Source: Dehalococcoidia bacterium (lineage in GTDB: Bacteria > Chloroflexota > Dehalococcoidia > SM23-28-2 > WHTN01). From it: a DNA stretch of 36,805 nt. The position numbers and the translations under genes were made by a program. Numbering within the stretch: position 1 is the first letter of the stretch; each line of letters begins with the position of its first letter. Of the stretch, positions 1 through 6,626 are shown piece after piece. Where the stretch lies: assembly GCA_009377715.1 (NCBI GenBank), contig WHTN01000016.1, positions 1 through 36,805 of the forward strand, given 5' to 3'. The notes below the pieces were generated by a model that worked only from the letters and a program-made list of their open reading frames with translations, was not told the DNA's origin and did not search any database.

Positions 1-93
1 ATCACCGACCCCATCTGGCCCTGGGGATGCGCCCACCCCTACAGAAAGGAGCCTAGCTGACTGTCGGATATTTACGGAGAATACTGCGACCAC
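1..93. other. Left-edge non-coding stretch or end of an upstream gene
   Basis: No gene can be assigned here. Frame 1 is open from the left edge to a TGA at 58-60, and frame 2 encodes a Pro/Ser/Thr-rich stretch to a TGA near 94. Either could be the tail of an upstream coding region, but neither resembles a known family, so the stretch is left unassigned. Confidence 0.3.
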
Positions 94-122
94 TTGACAC
101 CCTAAATAAATGGTAGTAGCCT
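94..122 (+). promoter_or_regulatory. Candidate sigma-70-type promoter of nadBC
   Basis: A perfect -35 hexamer TTGACA lies at 94-99. A 17-bp spacer would put the -10 at 117-122 (TAGCCT, a poor match), and TAGTAG at 114-119 is an alternative. The AT-rich palindrome at 123-143 begins immediately downstream, where a repressor would cover the transcription start. The -35 is clear but the -10 is uncertain. Confidence 0.45.
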
Positions 123-143
123 TTAGTGTAATTAATACACTAA
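123..143. promoter_or_regulatory. 21-bp palindromic operator candidate upstream of nadB
   Basis: TTAGTGTA (123-130) and TACACTAA (136-143) are perfect 8-bp inverted arms around ATTAA. The centre lies 27 bp upstream of the nadB ATG and just after the TTGACA element. This is the position and symmetry expected of a dimeric repressor site. NAD-biosynthesis regulators such as NrtR or NiaR are candidates from the known biology of nad genes, but the site cannot be assigned to either from sequence alone. Confidence 0.55.
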
Positions 144-159
144 CTAATTATTGAAGGCG

Positions 160-1701
160 ATGCAGCATTACGACTACATTATCGTAGGTTCAGGGATCGC
201 CGGCCTCTATGCAGCTTTGATGGCCCGGAAGCATGGCACCGTGCTCGTGCTAACCAAAGGGTCCATCGACGAGTCCAACACGAAATACGCCCAGGGCGGC
301 ATAGCCGCCGCGGTTGGGCCGGACGACTCCACGCAACAACACTTCATCGATACCGCGGCTGCCGGCGCGGGGCTTGTCGACGAGAACGCGGCCCATATAC
401 TCACTGGCGAAGCCCCTGACCGCATAGCCGACCTAGTCGGCTTCGGTGTGCCGTTCGACAGCACTGACGGCGCGGTACAGCTGGCGCGAGAGGGCGCTCA
501 CAGCGTGCCTCGCGTGCTGCACGCTGGGGGCGACTCCACCGGCGCCCACATCGAACTTTCGCTCAGCGCTTTAGTTCAGCATTCGGAGATAACCGTTCTC
601 GAACACTGCCTCGCTACAGGCATCGTCGTTGAAGACGGGAAGGTGGTCGGCATAGAAGCGCTTGATTACCAGCATGGCCTGCCTATGCAATTCAATTGCC
701 GCTTCCTGGTGCTCGCGTCAGGCGGGGCTGGGCAACTTTACCGGGCCACCACCAATCCCGACGTCGCTACCGGCGACGGCATCGCGCTGGCTTACGCCGC
801 CGGCGCTGAGATCATGGATATGGAGTTCTACCAGTTCCACCCGACTGCCCTCAGGCTTCCGGGCGTGCAGCCCTTTCTTATATCCGAAGCCGTTCGTGGC
901 GAGGGCGGCGTTTTGCGCAATGGCGATGGTCGTCGGTTTATGGAAGATTACCACCCGCAAAAAGAGCTGGCCCCGCGCGATGTAGTAGCGCGAGCGATTA
1001 CAGCGGAGATGGCCGCCGCTGGCAGCGACCACGTTTATTTGGACGTGACCCATCTACCCGCTAACCTGACCGCTAGTCGCTTTCCTCAGATATATAGCTT
1101 TTGTGGTGAGCATGGGCTTGACATAACGAAGGAGTGGATTCCGGTATCGCCTGCCGCGCATTATCTTATGGGTGGAGTCCGCACCAACGTGTGGGGTGAA
1201 ACGAACGTCCAGGGTTTCTATGCCTGCGGAGAGGTGGCCTGTACGGGTGTGCACGGCGCGAACCGTTTAGCCTCTAACTCGCTGCTGGAAACGGTCGTCT
1301 TTGCGAAGCGCGTCGTGGAGCGGACGCTAAATGGCAGTTCGCCGACTTTCCAGTCGCGCGAGGCTGTCCGCCTGGGTGATGCCTATAGGGGCGAAGTGCC
1401 GCCACTGACCTTGGGTGGCCTTCAGACGTTAATGTGGGATAAAGTCGGCATCGTGAGAAACGGGCGCGACCTCGCGGATGCTATACACGTTCTTTCCGCT
1501 TGGCAGGCAGTATTGCCGGAACCTCACGACCGGCCGTCGCACGAACTGGCGAATCTATTAATATGCGCCCGCTTAGTGGCCGGAGCCGCGTTGATTCGCC
1601 AGGAGAGCCGTGGCGCCCATCACCGCACCGACTTTCCTCAAGCTTCGGACGCCTGGCAAAGACGTATAGTCTTTCGGAGGGATGCTAATGAATACGCTTA
1701 G
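160..1701 (+). CDS. nadB: L-aspartate oxidase NadB
   Basis: NadB oxidises L-aspartate to iminoaspartate with FAD, the first step of de novo NAD synthesis. The protein (513 aa from ATG 160) begins with a dinucleotide-binding motif GSGIAGLYAA. It carries the succinate dehydrogenase/fumarate reductase flavoprotein signatures: TKYAQGGIAAA, FHPTAL, RGEGG near residue 250, and HGANRLASNSLLE near the end of the FAD domain, followed by the helical C-terminal domain. Length is normal. The ORF is open from a TTG at 151, but GAAGG precedes ATG 160 and the protein then starts MQHYDYIIVGSG, as is usual. The spacing of that ribosome site is short. It overlaps nadC by 14 nt, so the two form one operon. No nadA lies in the window. 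Confidence 0.95.
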   Translation: MQHYDYIIVGSGIAGLYAALMARKHGTVLVLTKGSIDESNTKYAQGGIAAAVGPDDSTQQHFIDTAAAGAGLVDENAAHILTGEAPDRIADLVGFGVPFDSTDGAVQLAREGAHSVPRVLHAGGDSTGAHIELSLSALVQHSEITVLEHCLATGIVVEDGKVVGIEALDYQHGLPMQFNCRFLVLASGGAGQLYRATTNPDVATGDGIALAYAAGAEIMDMEFYQFHPTALRLPGVQPFLISEAVRGEGGVLRNGDGRRFMEDYHPQKELAPRDVVARAITAEMAAAGSDHVYLDVTHLPANLTASRFPQIYSFCGEHGLDITKEWIPVSPAAHYLMGGVRTNVWGETNVQGFYACGEVACTGVHGANRLASNSLLETVVFAKRVVERTLNGSSPTFQSREAVRLGDAYRGEVPPLTLGGLQTLMWDKVGIVRNGRDLADAIHVLSAWQAVLPEPHDRPSHELANLLICARLVAGAALIRQESRGAHHRTDFPQASDAWQRRIVFRRDANEYA

Positions 1702-2557
1702 TGACATAGAAACTAAATCAGCTCAGCGCCTGCTAGAAATTGCCCTAGATGAGGACAAAGTTTGGGACGATATAACCACTGAGGCCCTGATTATGCCCGA
1801 TCAAGCTGGCAAAGGGGCCATGGTGGTTAAAGGCATTGGTATCATTGCTGGTCTAGAGATAGCGGGCATGGTGTTCGAGACCCTCGATGCGAATGTAGAA
1901 TGGCGACCGCTGCTTGACGATGGAGTACGCGTATCGCATGGCGACGTTATCGCACGTCTAGAGGGCCCGTTATCGCCGATCCTGCGAGGAGAGCGCGTGG
2001 CCTTGAACCTGCTCCAGCACCTTTCCGGCGTCGCGACCGCCACGGCAAAGCTTTGCGAGCAGGTAAGCGATCTGCCCGTGTACATCTTGGATACGCGTAA
2101 GACCCTCCCCGGCCTGAGAGCGCTGCAAAAGTACGCGGTGCGAATGGGCGGCGGCAAAAATCACCGCATGGACCTGTCCGATAGCTTCTTGATCAAGGAC
2201 AACCACCTAGCCGCTCTTCGTGCTCGTGGTCTTACCATTACCGATGCCATCCGACTCGTAGAGGAGAAACGTCCGAACTTAGGGGTTAAGATAGAAGTCG
2301 AAGTCGAAAATTTGGCGGAAGTTGAGGAGGCTATAGAGGCAGGGGCCAATGTGCTACTCCTGGACAACATGTCGCCGGAGGAGATGCGGGAGGCCGTTAA
2401 GTTGGTGCAGGGCCAAGCTTGGGTAGAAGCCTCGGGTGGCATCACAGAGGAGAATGTGCGAGCGGTAGCGGCAAGCTATGTCGACTACATCTCTTCCGGG
2501 ACGCTGACGCATTCGGTGAAGGGCCTGGATATAAGCCTGGAGTTAGAAGTCGGTTAG
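1688..2557 (+). CDS. nadC: Nicotinate-nucleotide pyrophosphorylase NadC
   Basis: NadC converts quinolinate and PRPP to nicotinate mononucleotide, CO2 and PPi. The protein (289 aa) has the expected N-terminal alpha/beta sandwich followed by the barrel. Visible motifs are RGERVALNLLQHLSG, the quinolinate-binding LDTRKTLPGLR, GGGKNHRMDLSD, KDNH, EVEVEN, LLLDNM and EASGGI. GGAGG at 1676-1680 lies 7 nt before ATG 1688, which selects this start over ATG 1682 (1 nt from the site). It overlaps the end of nadB by 14 nt, consistent with translational coupling. The hairpin at 2587-2602 lies 29 bp after the stop and could help end the transcript. Confidence 0.96.
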   Translation: MNTLSDIETKSAQRLLEIALDEDKVWDDITTEALIMPDQAGKGAMVVKGIGIIAGLEIAGMVFETLDANVEWRPLLDDGVRVSHGDVIARLEGPLSPILRGERVALNLLQHLSGVATATAKLCEQVSDLPVYILDTRKTLPGLRALQKYAVRMGGGKNHRMDLSDSFLIKDNHLAALRARGLTITDAIRLVEEKRPNLGVKIEVEVENLAEVEEAIEAGANVLLLDNMSPEEMREAVKLVQGQAWVEASGGITEENVRAVAASYVDYISSGTLTHSVKGLDISLELEVG

Positions 2558-2586
2558 TCGGTGGCAACCCGACGAGCACTGTAGGA

Positions 2587-2602
2587 GCGGCTCATGAGCC
2601 GC
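2587..2602. repeat. REP-like perfect palindrome, possible terminator
   Basis: The sequence GCGGCTCATGAGCCGC is a perfect 16-bp palindrome, preceded by GTAGGA and followed by CCTT. The GTAGGAGCGG context resembles the REP (repetitive extragenic palindrome) style known from Pseudomonas. There is no T-tract, so rho-independent termination is weak at best. Confidence 0.5.
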
Positions 2603-2638
2603 CCTTCAGTACGCGAATGTTGTCATAGTTGTTGGCCC

Positions 2639-2686
2639 TTCGACAGGCTCGGTGTGAGTAGAACCGCTCGTGGTGAGCCTGTCGAA
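2639..2686. repeat. Dispersed inverted repeat of the TTCGACAGGCTC type
   Basis: TTCGACAGGCTC (2639-2650) and GAGCCTGTCGAA (2675-2686) are perfect 12-bp inverted arms around a 24-bp loop. The flanks CCC and CCATGAGCGG match, from memory, a hairpin repeat found between genes in many environmental bacterial genomes. Its copy number in this genome cannot be judged from one window. Confidence 0.65.
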
Positions 2687-2900
2687 CCATGAGCGGGCAA
2701 CGGACAGTGACTCCGGCGCTTGTCTCGCTAAAACTTGGCTAATGCCGGTCGCCGCGCATCTGCTTCGCGAAGTCGTCCGCCCACACGGGGCGGGCCATGA
2801 CGTATCAGTCGGCGACGGGGCAGAGCCAAGGAAAAGCGATAGTAGGCTCGCTACTAACTTCAGGGGCAACGTCGCTAACTTTAGTAAAAACATCGTTAGC

Positions 2901-3350
2901 CTAATCCTTACTGTCCAGTATTATAGTCACCGGACCTTCATTGACGATCTCCACCGACATCCGCGCGCCGAAGCGTCCGGTTTGGACCGGCACCCCTAAC
3001 CCCGCCAGCGCGGAGGCGAAGGCCTCCACGAGCGGTTCGGCCTCTTCTGGCGGCGCGGCGGCGATGAAGTTGGGTCTCCGCCCCTTGCGGGCGTCGGCGA
3101 GGAGGGTGAACTGGCTCACCACTAGGGCTTCGTTCCTGACGTCGAGCAGTGAGAGATCGAAATTGCGTTGCTCATCGGCGAAGATACGCAGCTCAGCCGC
3201 CTTCGCTGCGAGTTTAGTAGCATCATCCAAAGAATCCTCCCTAGCGACGCCTAGCAGAATACAGAGGCCATTTCCGATCCCAGCAATCTCTTCATCTTCA
3301 ATGCTGACGGTCGCCCGGGTTACGCGCTGTAGGACCGCTCGTACAGCGAT
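2901..3350 (-). CDS. dtd: D-aminoacyl-tRNA deacylase Dtd, start codon unclear
   Basis: Dtd hydrolyses D-aminoacyl-tRNAs in the cytoplasm, recycling mischarged tRNA. The frame reads RAVLQRVTRATVSIEDEEIAG at the N-terminus and carries both signature motifs: SQFTLLAD (catalytic Ser-Gln) and NEGPVT near the C-terminus (the cross-subunit Gly-cisPro loop). From 3350 it encodes 149 residues, the normal family length. No ATG, GTG or TTG lies in frame upstream of RAVLQRV. The frame closes at a TGA 6 nt before codon ATC 3350-3348, which overlaps the fmdB stop as TAATC where TAATG would be typical. The true start is therefore ATC, GTA 3344, or an ATG hidden by a base error. The next in-frame ATG (3230) would remove 40 conserved residues. 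Confidence 0.85.
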   Translation of the reverse strand: MAVRAVLQRVTRATVSIEDEEIAGIGNGLCILLGVAREDSLDDATKLAAKAAELRIFADEQRNFDLSLLDVRNEALVVSQFTLLADARKGRRPNFIAAAPPEEAEPLVEAFASALAGLGVPVQTGRFGARMSVEIVNEGPVTIILDSKD

Positions 3351-3622
3351 TACGTCTCAGCTGCTTCCACAGGACTACTGCTCGAACCGCTGTCCGAACT
3401 TTCAGTTGGGCTGGTGGCCGTGGGTTCGCTGTTACCCCAACTCGAGCGTTTGTTGTCGGTGCTGTAGAAGCCCGGGCCCTTAAACATTATAAGGGGAGGT
3501 CGGAAGACGCGACGAGCGATCTGCCCGCAGCGCGGGCAGGCGTGCTCGGAGGGAGCGTCGAAACCTTCTTTTTTCTCGTAACGGTTGTTGCAGTTAGGGC
3601 ATAGATACTCGTAGATGGGCAA
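3350..3622 (-). CDS. FmdB-family zinc ribbon protein
   Basis: This is a 90-residue protein starting at TTG 3622, with AGGGGG about 8 nt upstream. The N-terminus MPIYEYLCPNC and the CxxC...CxxC pair (CPNC near residue 9 and CPRC near 29) define the FmdB/CxxC_CXXC_SSSS zinc-ribbon family, usually regulatory or of unknown role. The C-terminal 40 residues are Ser/Thr/Glu-rich and probably disordered. Its TAA overlaps the presumed dtd start, so the two are probably co-transcribed. The name derives from a regulator of amide and formamide use, but a function here cannot be claimed. Confidence 0.85.
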   Translation of the reverse strand: MPIYEYLCPNCNNRYEKKEGFDAPSEHACPRCGQIARRVFRPPLIMFKGPGFYSTDNKRSSWGNSEPTATSPTESSDSGSSSSPVEAAET

Positions 3623-3705
3623 TGCGTCTTCCCCCTAAACGGATGTTCTGAATTTGCGATTCTATAATAGCTTTCCTATAGAGACAAGAGCAAGGTCGAT
3701 TTTCC

Positions 3706-3735
3706 TTGACACCTTGCTAAAAGGCGTGCTATATC
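3706..3735 (+). promoter_or_regulatory. Promoter of the Rieske dioxygenase gene
   Basis: TTGACA (3706-3711) and TATATC (3730-3735) are separated by 18 bp, 41 bp upstream of the GTG start at 3777. A second overlapping -10 option is TATCAT at 3732-3737. This is the best-formed promoter in the window. Confidence 0.65.
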
Positions 3736-3776
3736 ATATATAACTGAACTATTAAGTTTAGTGAAAGGAGACGCCC

Positions 3777-5081
3777 GTGATCGATGTTCAGGGCCTAGTT
3801 GATCCCAAAACCGGACTAGTTAGTCGGCGTGTTTATTCCGATAGGGCGCTATACGAACTGGAGCTAGAGAGAGTATTTGCCCGCACCTGGTGCTTCCTGG
3901 GTCACGAATCGCAGATCCCGAACCCCGGCGATTTTGTGTCCGCTTATATAGGTGAAGACCCTGTGTTGCTGGTGCGAGACTCTCGCGGCAAGATCAATGC
4001 CTTCCTCAACACTTGCCGTCACCGTGGCATGCGCGTCTGCCGGGCCGACGCCGGTAACGCGGCTGCCTTCACCTGTACATACCACGGCTGGACATACGGT
4101 AACGACGGCAAGCTGGTAGGCGTGCCGGGTTACAAAGAGTACTACTACGAAGAGCTAGACATGGAGCAATGGGGACTCGTCCCTGTTGCCCAGGTTGACT
4201 CGTATAAGGGACTTATCTTCGGTTGCTTCGATCCTGAGGCGCCTTCCCTTGACGAGTACCTCGGCGACTTCAAGTTCTACCTCGACATCCACTTCGATCG
4301 CCGTGACGGTGGCATCGAGCTCATCGGTGGTGTGCATAAGTGGATTATGACTTGCAACTGGAAATTTGCCTCGGACAACTTCACCGGCGATGGTTACCAT
4401 CTTCAGGTGAGCCACATCTCGGCGATGAAGGTCGGCATGGGCGGCGGCGGCAACCAACTCGGCCGTCTTGCCGGCACCGAGCGGTACGGCGTCGAGACGG
4501 GCAACGGCCATGCATGTACCCTAAATTTCCAGCGCGACCGGTTGGGGGCAAATTCTGAGATACAGGACTACATCGAGTCCATCTATGACGAAAAGGTAGA
4601 CCGTCTCGGCGATCTGCGCGCTAACCTTTCGACTGGCGCCGGCACCGTCTTCCCGAACTTCTCGCTGCTCGGCACGCCGACCATTCGGGTGTGGCAGCCG
4701 CGCGGCCCAGACAAGACCGAGGTCTGGGCGTGGTGCTTCGTCGACAAAGCTGCGCCGGCCGAGATCAAAGAGATGCAGCGGCTGAACTACCTCCGGACGT
4801 TCGGCATGAGCGGCACCTTTGAGCAAGACGATGGCGAGAACTGGAACATGTGCACCTGGTCTACGCAGGGCCATATTTCGGCGAAGCAGGTAATGCACTA
4901 CGGCATGGGCACCGGCAAAGAGACCTACCGCGAGGATGTCCCCGGCTGGTTAGGCCCCAAGGTGAACGAAATCCAGCAGCGTGGCTTCTACCGTCGTTGG
5001 AGCGAACTCATCGTCGCAGATAGTTGGGCTGAAGTCCCTAACCACAATGGTAATGGCCACAACGGCAATGGCTACCACTAG
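3777..5081 (+). CDS. Rieske aromatic ring-hydroxylating dioxygenase, alpha subunit
   Basis: Large-subunit homologues use a Rieske [2Fe-2S] centre and a mononuclear iron to insert O2 into aromatic rings as a cis-dihydrodiol. The protein has 434 aa. The Rieske motif is C80-x-H82 and C100-x2-H103. The iron site is H208 and H213 with bridging D205 (sequence SDNFTGDGYHLQVSH), and the third ligand is expected at D351 or D352 (FEQDDGENW). This arrangement matches biphenyl/naphthalene dioxygenase alpha subunits. GTG 3777 follows AAAGGAGAC. The tail is an Asn/Gly/His repeat (NHNGNGHNGNGYH), perhaps disordered or metal-binding. No beta subunit, ferredoxin or reductase gene is adjacent. The dihydrodiol dehydrogenase at 5777 is the logical next enzyme. 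The substrate is unknown. Confidence 0.93.
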   Translation: MIDVQGLVDPKTGLVSRRVYSDRALYELELERVFARTWCFLGHESQIPNPGDFVSAYIGEDPVLLVRDSRGKINAFLNTCRHRGMRVCRADAGNAAAFTCTYHGWTYGNDGKLVGVPGYKEYYYEELDMEQWGLVPVAQVDSYKGLIFGCFDPEAPSLDEYLGDFKFYLDIHFDRRDGGIELIGGVHKWIMTCNWKFASDNFTGDGYHLQVSHISAMKVGMGGGGNQLGRLAGTERYGVETGNGHACTLNFQRDRLGANSEIQDYIESIYDEKVDRLGDLRANLSTGAGTVFPNFSLLGTPTIRVWQPRGPDKTEVWAWCFVDKAAPAEIKEMQRLNYLRTFGMSGTFEQDDGENWNMCTWSTQGHISAKQVMHYGMGTGKETYREDVPGWLGPKVNEIQQRGFYRRWSELIVADSWAEVPNHNGNGHNGNGYH

Positions 5082-5088
5082 AGCAAAT

Positions 5089-5147
5089 TAGAGAAAATAA
5101 GGCCCCCTGGCTGCGTAGGGCAACGCCAGGGGGCCTTATTTTCTCTA
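5089..5147. terminator. Long symmetric bidirectional terminator after the Rieske gene
   Basis: Two perfect 23-bp inverted arms (5089-5111 and 5125-5147) surround a 13-nt loop. The GC core GGCCCCCTGGC/GCCAGGGGGCC is flanked by an A-rich side (AAAATAA) and a T-rich side (TTATTTT), so it can act as a rho-independent terminator on both strands. It starts 8 bp after the dioxygenase stop. Confidence 0.9.
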
Positions 5148-5198
5148 GCTGCCTTAGGAATTCGCTTATGTACTAACAAGCGAGAAGTGAGAAACTAT

Positions 5199-5695
5199 AT
5201 GGGCGAGAAACTTCAGCAAAGCGATCGGTTTCCTTCGATCTCTTTACGCTTCGTCGATGGCGGGACGCTTAAGCTGCCGGACGAAATGGACGGCAGGTAT
5301 CTCGTCCTTATATTCTATCGCGGTCACTGGTGACCGTACTGTGCGCGGCAGTTGGCCGCATTTGAAACGCAAAAAGCGGAGCTAGAAGGCCTCGGCGCTA
5401 CGATCATAGCAGCAAGCGTCGATACCCTGGAGCAAGCTCAGGAAGTCGTTGGGCGCGGCCTAACTTACCGGGTGGCATACGGCCTGACCAAAGAAGACGG
5501 TGATACTATCGGAGCCTGGTGGGAGTCCCAGCGCGGCTATATCCAGCCTGCTGAGTTCATGATCGGCCGGGCGGTGTTGTCCTCGGCTCAATGTATGCTT
5601 CTGGGCCGGTAGGGCGCATGGGACCCGACGAGGTCGTGCGCGCCATTACCAACCGTGAGCGCAGGCGTATAGAGGCCGAAAGTGAGAACCACTGA
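5199..5695 (+). CDS. Peroxiredoxin-like thioredoxin-fold selenoprotein (UxxC), frameshifted near its end
   Basis: ATG 5199 opens a frame reading ...YLVLIFYRGHW, then TGA (5331-5333), then PYCARQLAAFE and on in the same frame. Cys-containing AhpC/TSA-type peroxiredoxin-like proteins have HWCPYC at this place, so UGA sits exactly at the redox Cys. Sec45 with C48 would form a UxxC centre that reduces peroxides or disulfides. A stem-loop fitting the bacterial SECIS rules follows. The frame then ends early at 5612. Adding one G to GGG at 5569-5571 restores the conserved tail FMIGRGGVVLGSMYASGP to a TGA at 5693, giving about 165 aa. The start has only a weak ribosome site (AGAAGTGAG). It lies between two terminators with the SDR gene. 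Alternatives are a decayed gene, or a C-to-A base error at the UGA. Confidence 0.72.
5331..5359 (+). promoter_or_regulatory. Candidate bacterial SECIS element following the in-frame UGA
   Basis: UGA occupies 5331-5333. A 5-bp all-GC stem GCGGC (5345-5349) / GCCGC (5355-5359) closes the loop AGTTG (5350-5354). There are 16 nt between UGA and loop, and G is the second loop base. As I recall the bSECIS model, the requirements are a 16-37 nt spacing, a 3-14 nt loop and a G in the first two loop positions, so this fits at the lower spacing limit. A second inverted repeat, CGGTCAC/GTGACCG at 5321-5336, embeds the UGA itself. Confidence 0.5.
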
Positions 5696-5730
5696 TAGGC
5701 GTATAGAGGCCGAAAGTGAGAACCACTGAT
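5663..5730. repeat. 34-bp perfect tandem duplication at the end of the selenoprotein gene
   Basis: Two identical 34-bp copies (5663-5696 and 5697-5730) lie head to tail. The first encodes the last residues, RRIEAESENH, and the TGA stop. The second lies wholly after the stop, in the leader of the SDR gene. It looks like a recent slippage or recombination duplication, or an assembly artefact. It has no obvious regulatory symmetry. Confidence 0.95.
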
Positions 5731-5776
5731 ATATGTTAGACTCACGGATGAAATATTCCAGTCGGAGGTAAGACAA

Positions 5777-6616
5777 ATGGGATGGCTAGATGGTAAAACG
5801 GCACTAATTACGGGCGGTGGCTCCGGCATAGGTAGGGCCGTCGTCGAACGATTCGTCCAAGAAGGGGCGCAGGTAGGGGCGCTCGAACGCTTTCAGGAAC
5901 GAGTCGATGAGGTCAACTCGGCTTTCGGCGACTCAGTTCACGCCGTTCAGGGCGACGTCACTCGCTATGAGGATAACGAGCGTGCAGTGGCCGAGACGGT
6001 GCGCGCTTTCGGGAAGCTGGATATCTTCATAGGCAACGCCGGTATCTTCGACGCGCAGGTCTTTCTAGCGGACATTGAGGCGGAGCGGCTTGGTTCTGCC
6101 TTCGACGAGATGTACAACATAAACGTGAAGGGGTATCTTTTTGGCGCGAAGACGGCCGTTCCGGAGCTCGAGAAGACCGGCGGCAACATGGTATTCACCG
6201 CCTCGCCAGCGGGCCTAAGCCCTGTTGGCGGCGGCATCCTTTACGTCACCTCTAAGCACGCAGTCGTCGGGCTCATCCACAGGCTTGCCTATGAGCTGGC
6301 CCCCGACATAAGGGTGAATGGAGTTGCGCCGGGCGGTGTTGCCACCGACCTGCGCGGTCCGGCCGCTCTCGGCATGGCCGATCAGTACGTATCGGGCGTA
6401 AGGCGGCGGGTCGAGGAGGCGAAAGCGCGAGGAGAAACGCTCCAGCTTGGCGTGCAGCCGGAAGACGTAGCCGGCGCTTACGTTTATCTGGCGTCAGAAG
6501 ATAATTCTAGGGCTGTCACCGGCGTCATCATCCCCACGCCGGGCTCCATGGGCACTCGCGGGCAGTATGTGCAGCAGTCGCCCAGGCAGCAAGCGGCGCA
6601 AACTCAGCCGAGATAA
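5777..6616 (+). CDS. BphB-type cis-dihydrodiol dehydrogenase (SDR family)
   Basis: This short-chain dehydrogenase (279 aa) would oxidise a cis-dihydrodiol to a catechol with NAD+. The cofactor motif is TGGGSGIG (13-20), followed by NAG (87-89). The catalytic residues are S143, Y156 and K160 (YVTSK). The stretch FDEMYNINVKGY and the GGGILY...SKHAVVGL, ELAPDIRVNGVAPGG and DLRGP segments closely follow biphenyl-2,3-dihydrodiol dehydrogenases. GGAGGT lies 7 nt before ATG 5777. The Gln/Pro-rich C-terminal tail (SPRQQAAQTQPR) is longer than usual. Placement after the Rieske alpha subunit supports a two-step arene oxidation, although the selenoprotein and a terminator intervene. Confidence 0.9.
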   Translation: MGWLDGKTALITGGGSGIGRAVVERFVQEGAQVGALERFQERVDEVNSAFGDSVHAVQGDVTRYEDNERAVAETVRAFGKLDIFIGNAGIFDAQVFLADIEAERLGSAFDEMYNINVKGYLFGAKTAVPELEKTGGNMVFTASPAGLSPVGGGILYVTSKHAVVGLIHRLAYELAPDIRVNGVAPGGVATDLRGPAALGMADQYVSGVRRRVEEAKARGETLQLGVQPEDVAGAYVYLASEDNSRAVTGVIIPTPGSMGTRGQYVQQSPRQQAAQTQPR

Positions 6617-6626
6617 CCGGTCGAAC

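Larger units (their letters stand above)
2558..2900. other. 343-bp intergenic region with two palindromic repeats
   Basis: No convincing gene on either strand. Short open frames here lack ribosome sites and family resemblance. The region holds the 16-bp palindrome at 2587-2602 and the inverted-repeat element at 2639-2686. The remainder (about 2690-2900) is unremarkable apart from some short TTAGC/GCTAA repeats. It separates the convergent nadC and dtd genes. Confidence 0.6.

Noticed and set aside
2606..2999. Short open frames on both strands in the 2.6-3.0 kb intergenic region
   Set aside because: They run through the palindromic repeats, lack ribosome sites and show no protein-family resemblance.
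5352..5612. A stand-alone 86-aa peroxiredoxin fragment starting after the TGA
   Set aside because: Conserved sequence of the same fold continues in frame upstream of the TGA to a start at 5199, so the fragment is part of a longer protein.
5663..5730. CRISPR-like repeat
   Set aside because: There are only two copies, directly abutting with no spacer. It is a tandem duplication.
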